Positions 52,838-64,000 of a stretch of 64,000 nucleotides of DNA are shown piece after piece. The number at the start of each line of letters is the position of its first letter. Within the stretch, counting starts at the first letter, position 1. Source of the stretch: Actinomycetaceae bacterium. GTDB lineage: Bacteria > Actinomycetota > Actinomycetes > Actinomycetales > Actinomycetaceae. The translations under genes and the position numbers were made by a program. The stretch spans positions 373,741 to 437,740 of the forward strand of contig JAUMUM010000001.1 of the NCBI GenBank assembly GCA_030530685.1, read 5' to 3'. The notes beneath the pieces are model-generated. The model was not told where the DNA came from and did not search any database. It worked only from the letters and a program-made list of their open reading frames with translations.

Positions 52838-55069
52838 ATGGATGACTTCTACTCGATTTACAGCCACGGCCTGGTCCGCGTCGCGGCATGCAATCTTCCC
52901 GTTGCGCCGGGCGATCCCCAGGCCAACGCCGAGCGTACGGCCCAGCTGGCCGAACGGTGCTCGCGCGAAGGCGCCGCTCTGGCCGTCTTCCCCGAACTCG
53001 GCATCAGTGGCTATTCGATCGAGGACCTCCTTCTCCAAGACGTCCTGCTGGACGCCACGCTCGAGGCGCTCGAATTCCTCCGCCAGGCGAGTCGGCGCCT
53101 CCAGCCCGTCCTCGTCGTGGGGGCTCCGCTTGCGCATGGCAACCGCCTGTACAACTGCGCCGTCGTCATTCACCGCGGGCGCGTTCTGGGCGTGGTCCCC
53201 AAGTCGTACTTGCCCAACTACCGCGAATTCTACGAAAAGCGGCACTTCGCCTCGGGGACCAGCCTGCGCGGCGCCCACATCCGGCTGCCCGGCGTCGGGC
53301 TCCGTCCAGACCTTCTCGCCGAGCCGTGGCCGGATCTGGCCGGGAATTGGTCGCGGTACGGTGGGGACCTTTCCGCAGAGGCGGACGGGCCCAGCCAGTT
53401 CGAAGACGATGACTCCGCCCTTGATGCCTACGGCGAAATGGTCGATGCCTACGCCGAGTACGACGTCGAAGCCGACTCCGTACCCTTCGGTCCTGACCTC
53501 CTCTTCGAGGCCAAGGACGTGCCCGGTTTCGTCTTCCACGTCGAAGTCTGCGAGGACATGTGGGTGCCCGTGCCGCCCTCGGCGCGCGCTGCCCTTGCCG
53601 GAGCGATGGTCCTCGTCAACCTCTCCAGCTCACCCGTGACGATCGGCAGGGCCAGCCAGCGCGAGCTCATGGTCGCCTCGGCCTCGTCCCGATGCTGCGC
53701 GGCCTATGTCTACACCGGCAGCGGCGAGGGCGAATCGTCGACGGACCTTTCGTGGGACGGCCAGGCCATGATCTACGAGATGGGCGCCAAACTCGCAGAA
53801 TCCGAGCGCTTCGCCACGGGCGGCAAGGCCATCGTGGCCGACGTCGACCTCGACGCGCTGCGCCAAGAACGGCTCCGGCAGGGTTCCTTCGACGACAACC
53901 TCACACTCCCCCGCGACGGCTCCGGCCGCGATGACTTCCGCACCGTGACGCTGACCCTCGCGCCCGGCAGGCAGGACATTGGGCTCATCCGTCCCGTCGA
54001 TCGTTTCCCCTTCGTGCCTTCCGACGAGGCACAGCTCAACCAGGATTGCTACGAGGCCTACAACATCCAGGTCTACGGCATATCCCAGCGCCTGAAGGCC
54101 ATCGGCGATCCCAGGATCGTCATCGGCGTATCCGGGGGCCTGGATTCGACGCACGCGCTCATCGTTGCGGCCAAGGCAATGGACAGGATGGGGCGAGCGC
54201 GCACCGACATCCTCGCCTACACGCTACCGGGGTTTGCCACGTCCGAGCACACGAAGGAAAACGCCCGCGCCCTGTGCGAACGGCTGGGCGTGACGTTCGA
54301 GGAGATCGACATCCGCCCCATGGCCAGGCAAATGCTCGGCGACATGGGCCACCCCTTCGCCCGCGGCGAGCAGGTTTACGATGTCACCTTCGAAAACGTC
54401 CAGGCCGGCCTGCGCACGGACCTCCTCTTCCGGCTCGCGGGAGCCAACAACGCCATCGTCCTCGGCACCGGGGACCTGTCCGAACTCGCCCTGGGCTGGT
54501 GCACCTTCGGCGTGGGCGACCACATGAGCCACTACAACGTCAATGCCGGCGTGCCCAAGACCCTCATGCAGCATCTCATCCGCTGGGTCATATCCTCCGG
54601 GCAATTCGATTCCGAGGTCGACGCCGTCCTGCAGTCCGTCCTCGACACCGAAATCTCGCCCGAGCTCGTGCCCTCCGACGGCGAACAGCTGCAGTCCACC
54701 CAGGCCATGATCGGCCCCTACGAGCTGCAGGATTTCACGCTCCACCATCTGCTCCGCACGGGCGCACGCCCGTCGAAGATCGCCTTCTACGCCTGGCACG
54801 CCTGGCGGGACTCCGCGGCCGGCTCGTGGCCCGCCGGATTCCCGCAGAGCGAGCGCCACGAGTATTCGATCGCGCAGATTCGCCACTGGATGGAGGTGTT
54901 CTACCGGCGCTTCTTTAGCAACCAGTTCAAGAGGTCGACCCTGCCCAATGGGCCGAAGGTATCGGCCGGGGGCACGCTATCGCCGCGCGGCGACTGGAGA
55001 ATGCCCTCCGACGTCTCGGCCAAGGCCTGGCTCGCGCACATCGAGAAAATCCCCACCGAGGCTCCATAG
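52838..55069 (+). CDS. nadE: Glutamine-hydrolysing NAD+ synthase
   Basis: This 743-residue enzyme amidates nicotinic acid adenine dinucleotide. The N-terminal nitrilase-type glutaminase has the Glu/Lys/Cys triad in AVFPELGISGYS, VPKSYLPNYREFYE and HVEVCEDMWVPVPPS. The synthetase domain has the PP-loop VIGVSGGLDSTHALIVA, TLPGFATSEHT and GTGDLSELALGWCTFG. It is about 60 residues longer than the mycobacterial enzyme, owing to an acidic insert in the glutaminase half around residues 165-225 (SQFEDDDSALDAYGEMVDAY). The start lacks a clear ribosome site. Confidence 0.94.
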   Translation: MDDFYSIYSHGLVRVAACNLPVAPGDPQANAERTAQLAERCSREGAALAVFPELGISGYSIEDLLLQDVLLDATLEALEFLRQASRRLQPVLVVGAPLAHGNRLYNCAVVIHRGRVLGVVPKSYLPNYREFYEKRHFASGTSLRGAHIRLPGVGLRPDLLAEPWPDLAGNWSRYGGDLSAEADGPSQFEDDDSALDAYGEMVDAYAEYDVEADSVPFGPDLLFEAKDVPGFVFHVEVCEDMWVPVPPSARAALAGAMVLVNLSSSPVTIGRASQRELMVASASSRCCAAYVYTGSGEGESSTDLSWDGQAMIYEMGAKLAESERFATGGKAIVADVDLDALRQERLRQGSFDDNLTLPRDGSGRDDFRTVTLTLAPGRQDIGLIRPVDRFPFVPSDEAQLNQDCYEAYNIQVYGISQRLKAIGDPRIVIGVSGGLDSTHALIVAAKAMDRMGRARTDILAYTLPGFATSEHTKENARALCERLGVTFEEIDIRPMARQMLGDMGHPFARGEQVYDVTFENVQAGLRTDLLFRLAGANNAIVLGTGDLSELALGWCTFGVGDHMSHYNVNAGVPKTLMQHLIRWVISSGQFDSEVDAVLQSVLDTEISPELVPSDGEQLQSTQAMIGPYELQDFTLHHLLRTGARPSKIAFYAWHAWRDSAAGSWPAGFPQSERHEYSIAQIRHWMEVFYRRFFSNQFKRSTLPNGPKVSAGGTLSPRGDWRMPSDVSAKAWLAHIEKIPTEAP

Positions 55070-55257
55070 CCGCATCGACGTCTCCGGGGCCTGCCCGCAC
55101 CCAAGGCCGTGGCAGGGCTCGTGGGCCGTGGCAGGACCCCGCACGCAAGGCTCGCGTTAGCACGCACGTCCCAAGGCCGCCCGGGACTTGGCCAACCTCC
55201 CTCACCGCCGGGTGTAGTGTCTGCCCGGCAGCCACCTGACAAACCGAAAGGAATCCC

Positions 55258-55698
55258 GTGTCCATCGAAATCGCAAGCCAGGCCAGCCCGGAGCTGGTCG
55301 AGGCGATCAATGCGCTCATCCCTCAGCTTTCGACGTCGACGCCCGCCCTGAGCGCGAGCGAGGTCGAACAGCTACTCAACCAGCCGTCGACCTACCTCTT
55401 CGTCTTCAGGAGCGAGCAGGGCGACGATGCCGGAGCTATCCTCGGCATGCTCACGCTCGCCACATTCAGGATCCCAACCGGAGTTCGCGCGTGGATCGAG
55501 GACGTCGTGGTCGACGGCAAGGCGCGCGGACAGGGAGCCGGGCAGAAGCTGGTCGAGGCCGCCGTCGACCACGCGAGGTCGATCGGGGCCAAGACCGTGG
55601 ATCTGACCTCCCGGCCCTCGCGGGAGGCGGCCAATCGCCTCTACCAGAGGGCAGGGTTCCAGGCCAGGCAGACCAATGTCTACCGCTACAGCGTCTAG
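55258..55698 (+). CDS. GNAT-family N-acetyltransferase
   Basis: This 146-residue acetyltransferase has IEDVVVDGKARGQGAGQKLV (acetyl-CoA pyrophosphate loop, with the R/QxxGxG/A pattern) and REAANRLYQRAGFQARQTNV near the end. The GTG start has AAAGGA 5 bases upstream. The substrate is unknown; single-domain GNATs of this size often act on small amines or protein N-termini. Confidence 0.88.
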   Translation: MSIEIASQASPELVEAINALIPQLSTSTPALSASEVEQLLNQPSTYLFVFRSEQGDDAGAILGMLTLATFRIPTGVRAWIEDVVVDGKARGQGAGQKLVEAAVDHARSIGAKTVDLTSRPSREAANRLYQRAGFQARQTNVYRYSV

Positions 55699-55859
55699 AT
55701 TGCCCGGCAAAGAGTGACATGACTGCTCGGCGCGAACTGGCGTGGTCATGGCACGCTAGCACTTGACCAACCTCACGGCATGCAGTCGACTTGAGATGGT
55801 GGACTCTACCATCCGACTGCGTCCGGCCCACTCCATCCAAGGCGTTGAAAGGACACCGC

Positions 55860-57701
55860 GTGTTACGCCGACTGCTTCCCCTTGTTTTGGCGCTCGCCTC
55901 ATGTCTGCTCGTCATCGATTGCAGTTCATCGAGCGCGCCATCGGGTCACGCGTCCTCGCCGCTCGCGAGTCCGGCATCGCTCTCCGGCGCGCGCATCGAG
56001 CCTCCACGCCTGCCGGTGACCTCGGGCGTGCAGGGGCTCGACATCCGTGCGGAGGCGAGGGAAGATACGGCCGCGATGGTCTCGTCGCTGGTGGTCCGCG
56101 TCAATGACCCGTCCGCGCTGGCGAAGAAGGCCAATGCGTGGATCGCCGAGCAGGTGGAGGCCTTCGAGGGGAAGGTTGCCGCGAACCCTGGCAGGCAGTC
56201 ATCACTGTCCCAGAGGGCCAACCTCTGCGGGAGCGGCCACGGCGTCGCCTGCGTCATCATCGACTCCACGGCATACGTGGCCGACGGCTCGACCCGGGCC
56301 AGACAGGCCTACTTCGTCGACCTGGGCAGCGGCGAGGTCACCGCGGCCCAGGAAGCCTTCACCGACGACGGCCGCGCGCAGATCGCCTCGTTCGTCGCGG
56401 CGCAGGATTCTGCGACGAACCCGAATGCCGAGGCATCAGCGGCCAGGCAATCGACGGACGCGCAATTGGCGAGCACGCGGAACGCCGACATATCCGGTGC
56501 GCAGCCGCCGCTATCGACGGCAACCCGGCCGCGGGCCGCGCGAACGGCGGCACGAACGCCGCTCGCCGCGAGCCAGGGCGAACCGGCACCGGTCACACAG
56601 GGCGAATATGCGCCGCTCAGGCAGGGCGAGCAGGCGGCAGCCGCACGGGCCGAACCGGCACCGGTCGCACGCGGCCAGCAGGTGGCAGCCACGCGCGATA
56701 GCCATCCCTCGTCGGCGAACGTGCGAACCACGGCTGCGGGCCAGGACGCCGAGGCTCGCCTGCGCGGCTCCTATTTCGACTCCGACGGTGCACTCATCGT
56801 CCCACTCAACGAGAGCGAAGCCGATGCCGCCTACAGGGTCGAGGGCTTCGAGAGCCTTCTCACCGCCAAGGGCGCGAAGATCCGCCGTGCCATCGTGGAC
56901 TCAACGGCGTCACGGGAGCCAACGGCGTCGCAAGGTCCGACGAACACGCGTGAACTCGGCACCTCGGACGGGTGGGCAACCGCGCCCTCCGAGGCGCAAA
57001 CCGAGCCTTCTGGCAAGCCGGGCAGCGCGCCCAGCGCCGATGCCCGGCACCTGCCCCAGCCACCGGCCGGCGAGGTCGACTGCGGCCAGACCGCCTGCGT
57101 CGCGCTGACCTTCGACGACGGCCCAGGCCCCTACACCGACCAGCTTCTCGACACGCTACGGAACGCCGACGCCCGCGCGACCTTCTTCGTCACCGGCAAG
57201 CAGACCGAAGCCCGCCCGGACACCGCCTGGCGGATATTCGAGCAGGGACACGTCGTCGGCAACCATTCGTGGAGCCATCCGAAGCTGACCTCGCTGCGCC
57301 CCGACCAGATCTCCTCAGAACTGACACGCACCAACGAGGCACTCGCACGAGCCGCGGTCCCGACGCCCACTCTCATGCGCCCACCGTACGGGGCGAAGAA
57401 TCCGAAGGTCATGGAAACATTGGCCGCCCATTCCATGGTCGGTGTCCTATGGAACGTCGACACCGAGGACTGGAAGAATCTCGACGCCGAGACGACGACG
57501 CAGCGCGCTCTGGACGGGGCGTACCCGGGGGCGATCATCCTCATGCACGACATCCACCCGTCGACGGCCGTCGCGCTCCCCTCGATCATCGACGAACTGC
57601 ACCGGCGAGGCTACACCCTCGTCACGGTTCCAGAGCTCCTGGGCAACGCGCCCGAAAGCTACGTCGGCCGCGCCGTGTACTCGCAGTCCATGATCAAGTA
57701 G
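55860..57701 (+). CDS. Secreted polysaccharide deacetylase (PdaC-like, NodB domain)
   Basis: This 613-residue exported protein has an N-terminal hydrophobic segment, RLLPLVLALASCLLVIDC, with a poor lipobox (Asp before Cys), so lipidation is doubtful. A region resembling DUF3298/RsiV-type domains follows (ACVIIDSTAYVADGSTRARQ), then a low-complexity linker with QGE/RGE repeats. The C-terminal NodB domain (about 410-600) is intact: ALTFDDGPGP (catalytic Asp), VVGNHSWSHPKL (metal His), MRPPYGAKNP, WNVDTEDWKN and ILMHDIHPST. This order matches Bacillus PdaC, a peptidoglycan deacetylase. The GTG start has GAAAGGA upstream. Confidence 0.85.
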   Translation: MLRRLLPLVLALASCLLVIDCSSSSAPSGHASSPLASPASLSGARIEPPRLPVTSGVQGLDIRAEAREDTAAMVSSLVVRVNDPSALAKKANAWIAEQVEAFEGKVAANPGRQSSLSQRANLCGSGHGVACVIIDSTAYVADGSTRARQAYFVDLGSGEVTAAQEAFTDDGRAQIASFVAAQDSATNPNAEASAARQSTDAQLASTRNADISGAQPPLSTATRPRAARTAARTPLAASQGEPAPVTQGEYAPLRQGEQAAAARAEPAPVARGQQVAATRDSHPSSANVRTTAAGQDAEARLRGSYFDSDGALIVPLNESEADAAYRVEGFESLLTAKGAKIRRAIVDSTASREPTASQGPTNTRELGTSDGWATAPSEAQTEPSGKPGSAPSADARHLPQPPAGEVDCGQTACVALTFDDGPGPYTDQLLDTLRNADARATFFVTGKQTEARPDTAWRIFEQGHVVGNHSWSHPKLTSLRPDQISSELTRTNEALARAAVPTPTLMRPPYGAKNPKVMETLAAHSMVGVLWNVDTEDWKNLDAETTTQRALDGAYPGAIILMHDIHPSTAVALPSIIDELHRRGYTLVTVPELLGNAPESYVGRAVYSQSMIK

Positions 57702-57735
57702 CGAGCCACGATCAAAGCGAGCCACGATCAAGTAG
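57692..57735. repeat. Triplicated tail of the deacetylase gene
   Basis: GATCAAGTAGCGAGCCAC (57692-57709), GATCAAAGCGAGCCAC (57710-57725) and GATCAAGTAG (57726-57735) are successive copies of the gene 3' end. The last restores a TAG like the gene's own stop at 57699-57701. Confidence 0.85.
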
Positions 57736-57760
57736 AGGCCGCCGGGCGCAGTCACTGCCT

Positions 57761-57798
57761 GGCTCAGCCGAAAGATACCCGCATGGCTCAGCCGGAAG
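57761..57798. repeat. Duplicated tail of guaB3
   Basis: GGCTCAGCCGAAAG (57761-57774) and GGCTCAGCCGGAAG (57785-57798) match at 13 of 14 bases; the second holds the guaB3 stop codon (57788-57790, minus strand), and the first repeats it downstream. Confidence 0.75.
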
Positions 57799-58900
57799 TG
57801 ATGACCAGTTCGGCCCGCTGGAATTCCTTGATGTCCGTGTAACCGTTGGCGGCCATGGCGTGGCGCAGCGCCCCCATGAAATTGGTCCGGCCGGAAGGGT
57901 CATGCGAGGGGCCGTGCAGTATGTCCTCAAGGGAGCCAACGGTTCCCACGTGCACGCGTTCTCCGCGAGGCAGGCTGATGTGCGTGGCCTCCGGCCCCCA
58001 GTGCCAGCCGCGTCCCGGTGCCTGCCTCGCCCGCGCCAGGACCGTACCGAGCATGACGGCGTCGGCCCCGCAGGCGATCGCCTTGACGAGGTCGCCGGAT
58101 GTCCCCACTGATCCGTCGGCGATGACGTGGACGTACCGGCCGCCGGACTCGTCGAGGTAGTCCCGCCGGGCGGCGGCGATGTCGGCAATCGTCGTCGCCA
58201 TGGGAGCGGCGATTCCCACGGTGCGTCGAGTGGCCGACGCTGCTCCTCCCCCGTATCCGGCGAGGACCCCGGCGGCTCCCGTGCGCATGAGGTGCAACGC
58301 GCCCGTGAAGGTCACCGCCCCGCCGACGATCACCGGCACGTCGAGCTCGTAAATGAAACGCTTGAGGTTGAGGGGCTCGCGCGAACTGGAGACATGTTCG
58401 GCCGAGACCGTCGTGCCGCGGATGACGAAAAGGTCGACACCCGCGTCGACCACTGTTTTCCACAGGTCTTGGGTGCGCCCGGGCGAAAGGGCGCCGGCCA
58501 CCGGTACGCCGGCGTCGCGAATCTCGGCGAGGCGCTGGGCAATCAGGCCGGGCTTGATGGGCTCGGAGTACAGGCGCTGAAGGTGCCGCGTGGCGAGGCT
58601 AGGGTCGAGGGCCGCGATTTCGGCGAATATGGTCTCCGGGTCGTCGTACCGGGTCCACAGGCCTTCGAGGTCGAGCACGCCGACTCCGCCCAGTTTGCCG
58701 AGGGCAATGGCGGTTGCCGGCGAGGTGACCGAGTCCATGGGCGCCGAAAGGACGGGGATGCTCATGTGGTAAGCATCGAACTGCCACGAGGTGGAGACCT
58801 CGTCGGCATCCCTCGTGCGGCGCCGCGGCACCACGGCAACATCGTCAAGCGTGTAGACGCGGCGTGCCCGCTTTCCCCTGCCAATCTCGACTTCGCTCAC
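57788..58900 (-). CDS. guaB3: GuaB3-type IMP dehydrogenase-related protein
   Basis: This 370-residue barrel belongs to the IMPDH/GMPR superfamily and lacks CBS domains. It has VSEVEIGRGKRARRVYTLDD at the N-terminus, SIPVLSAPMDSVTSPA, EPLNLKRFIYELDVPVIVGG and DAVMLGTVLARA. The loop that carries the catalytic Cys in IMPDH (GSxCxTR) reads GYGGGAASATRR, with Ser in the equivalent place, so classical IMPDH chemistry is unlikely. Other actinobacterial GuaB3 proteins also seem to lack the Cys. Cyanobacterial members have been reported to reduce GMP. The GTG start has TACCCT 6 bases upstream and no ribosome site, suggesting a leaderless mRNA. Confidence 0.9.
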   Translation of the reverse strand: MSEVEIGRGKRARRVYTLDDVAVVPRRRTRDADEVSTSWQFDAYHMSIPVLSAPMDSVTSPATAIALGKLGGVGVLDLEGLWTRYDDPETIFAEIAALDPSLATRHLQRLYSEPIKPGLIAQRLAEIRDAGVPVAGALSPGRTQDLWKTVVDAGVDLFVIRGTTVSAEHVSSSREPLNLKRFIYELDVPVIVGGAVTFTGALHLMRTGAAGVLAGYGGGAASATRRTVGIAAPMATTIADIAAARRDYLDESGGRYVHVIADGSVGTSGDLVKAIACGADAVMLGTVLARARQAPGRGWHWGPEATHISLPRGERVHVGTVGSLEDILHGPSHDPSGRTNFMGALRHAMAANGYTDIKEFQRAELVITSG

Positions 58901-58906
58901 GACTCG

Positions 58907-58912
58907 AGGGTA
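58907..58912 (-). promoter_or_regulatory. Leaderless-type -10 (TACCCT) for guaB3
   Basis: TACCCT on the minus strand ends 6 bases before the GTG, with no Shine-Dalgarno, as in the kinase and guaA starts. Confidence 0.5.
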
Positions 58913-59253
58913 CCGTGCCGGCCCCCGCCAATCGAGGATGGGAACGAAATCATCGGCATGCGACACCGTGCCCGCAGCGGAACGCAGAGCGTGACCAACG
59001 GTCGGGTCGAGGACGTGCGCGCGCCGCGGCGAGCGGGCAACGGGCACGATGAGCGGGCAACGAGCGCGGCGAGGCGCACCGCGGCAAGCGGGCAACGGGC
59101 GCGCCCCGCGTCGGGCCCAAACTGTCCCTCAGATCGCGCAAGGCCGCGCCCGAAGGGCACCGCCTCCACAACCGCGGGCCTCGCGCACAACACACCCAGG
59201 AAACCGTCGGAGCCACCGGTTAGTGTGTGAGGCATCGAAGAACGAGGGAGCCT
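58913..59253. other. Divergent intergenic region, guaB3/exonuclease
   Basis: No gene is seen in this stretch of about 340 bases. AGCGGGCAACG occurs three times, at 59032-59042, 59052-59062 and 59087-59097 (20 and 35 bp apart), within a longer low-complexity segment. TAGTGT at 59220-59225 is a plausible -10 for the exonuclease gene. Confidence 0.55.
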
Positions 59254-59949
59254 ATGTGGAGTGAAAGCGAAGTAATCGGATTCGACACGGAGACGACGGG
59301 CGTTCGCCCCAGGGAAGACCGTCTCGTCACGTGTTCGATCGTCGAGGTCAGCCGGGCCGGCGTGGAAAAGCACTACTGGCTGGCGGACCCGGGCGTCGAG
59401 ATTCCCGAACGAGCCTCGGCGGTGCACGGGATCACGACCGAGGAGGCGCGGGCGAACGGGCGCCCAATCGAGGAGGTCCTCGAGGAGATCGCCTCGAGGC
59501 TGGCCAACCATATGGTGCAGAGCCGGCCCGTTGTCGCTTTCAATGCCACCTATGATTTCACGCTCGTCGAGGCCGAGCTCCAGCGCCACGGCCTCGACAC
59601 TCTGGCGATGCGCCTGGGAGGCGAAGTCTTCCCCGTCGTCGATCCCTACCTGCTGGATCGCTCGGTTGATCGTTTTCGGAAGGGCAAGCGCCGCCTGGAG
59701 GACCTGTGCCGCCACTACGGAGTTTTCGACGAGGACGACTTCCACAATGCAGAGGCGGATGTCCTGGCGACTTTGCGCCTGCTCGGAGCCATGCTTCGCA
59801 AGTACCCCGAGCTGGCGCAACAGGACCTCGAGGAGATCCAGATGCGCGAGTGCGAAACCCACGCCGAGTTCATGGAGTTCCTCGCCAGGAAGGCAGCCGA
59901 CGCCGGCAGGCCCTTTACGGACTCCTTCGAGTGGCCCGTGGCCGAGTGA
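59254..59949 (+). CDS. DnaQ-like (DEDDh) 3'-5' exonuclease
   Basis: This 231-residue protein has Exo I VIGFDTETTGVRP, Exo II VVAFNATYDFTLVEAE and Exo III HNAEADVLATLRLL (HxAxxD), so all catalytic acidic residues and the His are present. It is a stand-alone exonuclease similar to polymerase III epsilon-type proofreading domains; its role in repair or RNA turnover is unknown. GAGGGAG precedes the ATG. It converges on guaB. Confidence 0.9.
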   Translation: MWSESEVIGFDTETTGVRPREDRLVTCSIVEVSRAGVEKHYWLADPGVEIPERASAVHGITTEEARANGRPIEEVLEEIASRLANHMVQSRPVVAFNATYDFTLVEAELQRHGLDTLAMRLGGEVFPVVDPYLLDRSVDRFRKGKRRLEDLCRHYGVFDEDDFHNAEADVLATLRLLGAMLRKYPELAQQDLEEIQMRECETHAEFMEFLARKAADAGRPFTDSFEWPVAE

Positions 59950-59967
59950 TGCCACTGTTGGGCCGCC

Positions 59968-60039
59968 GGCCCGGCCGCGGCCCGCATGTTCGGTTGGCCC
60001 AAGTGTGTTTGGGCTGGCCCGGCCGCGGCCCGCATGTTC
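59968..60039. repeat. 24-bp direct repeat between exonuclease and guaB
   Basis: A 24-bp sequence beginning GGCCCGGCCGCGGCCCGCAT is repeated exactly at 59968-59991 and 60016-60039 (period 48). An inverted repeat lies between the copies. Confidence 0.8.
59997..60014. terminator. Hairpin between convergent exonuclease and guaB
   Basis: GCCCAA pairs with TTGGGC around GTGTGT. The stem is short but sits between two convergent gene ends and is framed by the 24-bp repeats. Confidence 0.4.
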
Positions 60040-60078
60040 ACGCGGCCCGCAGCCGGCCGGCTGCCTCCTCTAGTAGCT

Positions 60079-63827
<3,749 letters not shown>

Positions 63828-64000
63828 ATTCCTCCCCTCACTCTCGTTTGTACCTCGGCGTCAGCGGGTCCTTCGCATCAGCAGGGCCCTCACGCCGGCA
63901 GGCCCTTCGCACCGACGAGGCCCTCACAGCAGCCGGGCCTTCGCTCCGGCCACCTCACCTTTCAGTCGGAGGCCGCCGCCACGAGCCACGAGCCACGAGC
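63828..64000. other. Region upstream of the transporter, to the window edge
   Basis: No gene is visible. The sequence consists of alternating GGGCCCTCAC- and GGCCCTTCGCA-like degenerate repeats (about 63890-63940) and ends in three copies of CCACGAG. If a binding-protein gene precedes the transporter, it ends beyond 64000. Confidence 0.4.

Noticed and set aside
52645..52845. 66-codon frame starting at a GTG overlapping the GntR stop
   Set aside because: No family, no ribosome site, Pro/Arg-rich content, and it overlaps the nadE start.
63828..64000. Start of a modA gene
   Set aside because: No frame in this stretch gives a binding-protein C-terminus; if present, it lies beyond the window.

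Overview
The window is very GC-rich, uses NNG/NNC codons throughout, and carries several genes typical of Actinobacteria: a fused PutA, an NAD-dependent large glutamate dehydrogenase, perM next to purN, a PcrA helicase with a C-terminal Tudor-like domain, guaB3, and several starts that look leaderless. The mixture of pyruvate formate-lyase, Pta-AckA, anaerobic CoA-linked reduction genes and SucCD/ETF suggests a facultatively anaerobic, high-GC actinomycete, possibly Actinomycetaceae. That placement is inference, since no rRNA or other marker gene is present. I saw no tRNA, rRNA, insertion sequence or cas gene.

Layout. 1-4.5 kb: the 3' end of an NAD-glutamate dehydrogenase converges on putA, so proline to glutamate to 2-oxoglutarate enzymes are neighbours. 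4.7-9.7 kb: perM-purN-esterase-small membrane protein-purH, a conserved actinobacterial perM/purN/purH block with two extra genes inside it. 10.1-14.3 kb: a DesK/NarL-type two-component system diverges from a three-gene ABC-2 exporter. 14.6-19 kb: a membrane protein, sucCD and an old-yellow-enzyme reductase. 19.2-25.7 kb: two tandem membrane-anchored RCC1-repeat proteins, pcrA and a lipoprotein. 25.8-29.1 kb: a pyruvate formate-lyase encoded in two pieces plus its activase. 29.4-35.1 kb: guaA, a pseudouridine synthase, and pta-ackA. 35.3-47.8 kb: fixXCBA with a divergent TetR regulator, then MaoC-type hydratase, CaiC, CaiB, CaiA, an esterase and an MFS transporter. 48.3-52.6 kb: a sodium/sugar-type symporter, a Gfo/Idh/MocA dehydrogenase and a GntR regulator. 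52.8-64 kb: nadE, an acetyltransferase, a PdaC-like polysaccharide deacetylase, guaB3, a DnaQ-like exonuclease, guaB and a fused molybdate-type permease/ATPase.

How the genes work together. The cai/fix block looks like a complete route for importing a carnitine-like compound, charging it with CoA, dehydrating it and reducing the enoyl-CoA with electrons supplied through an electron-transfer flavoprotein and a quinone oxidoreductase. The hydration step is assigned to a MaoC-family protein rather than the crotonase CaiD of E. coli. PFL, Pta and AckA form the fermentative acetyl-CoA to acetate/ATP route. Purine enzymes (purN, purH, guaA, guaB, guaB3) are scattered over the window.

Most notable: the split pyruvate formate-lyase, in which the glycyl-radical domain is a separate 82-residue protein; the rearranged cai/fix cluster with a strong TetR operator candidate; a 28-bp direct repeat pair with CRISPR-like 60-bp period upstream of purH; and short duplications of gene 3' tails, often including the stop codon, at five loci.
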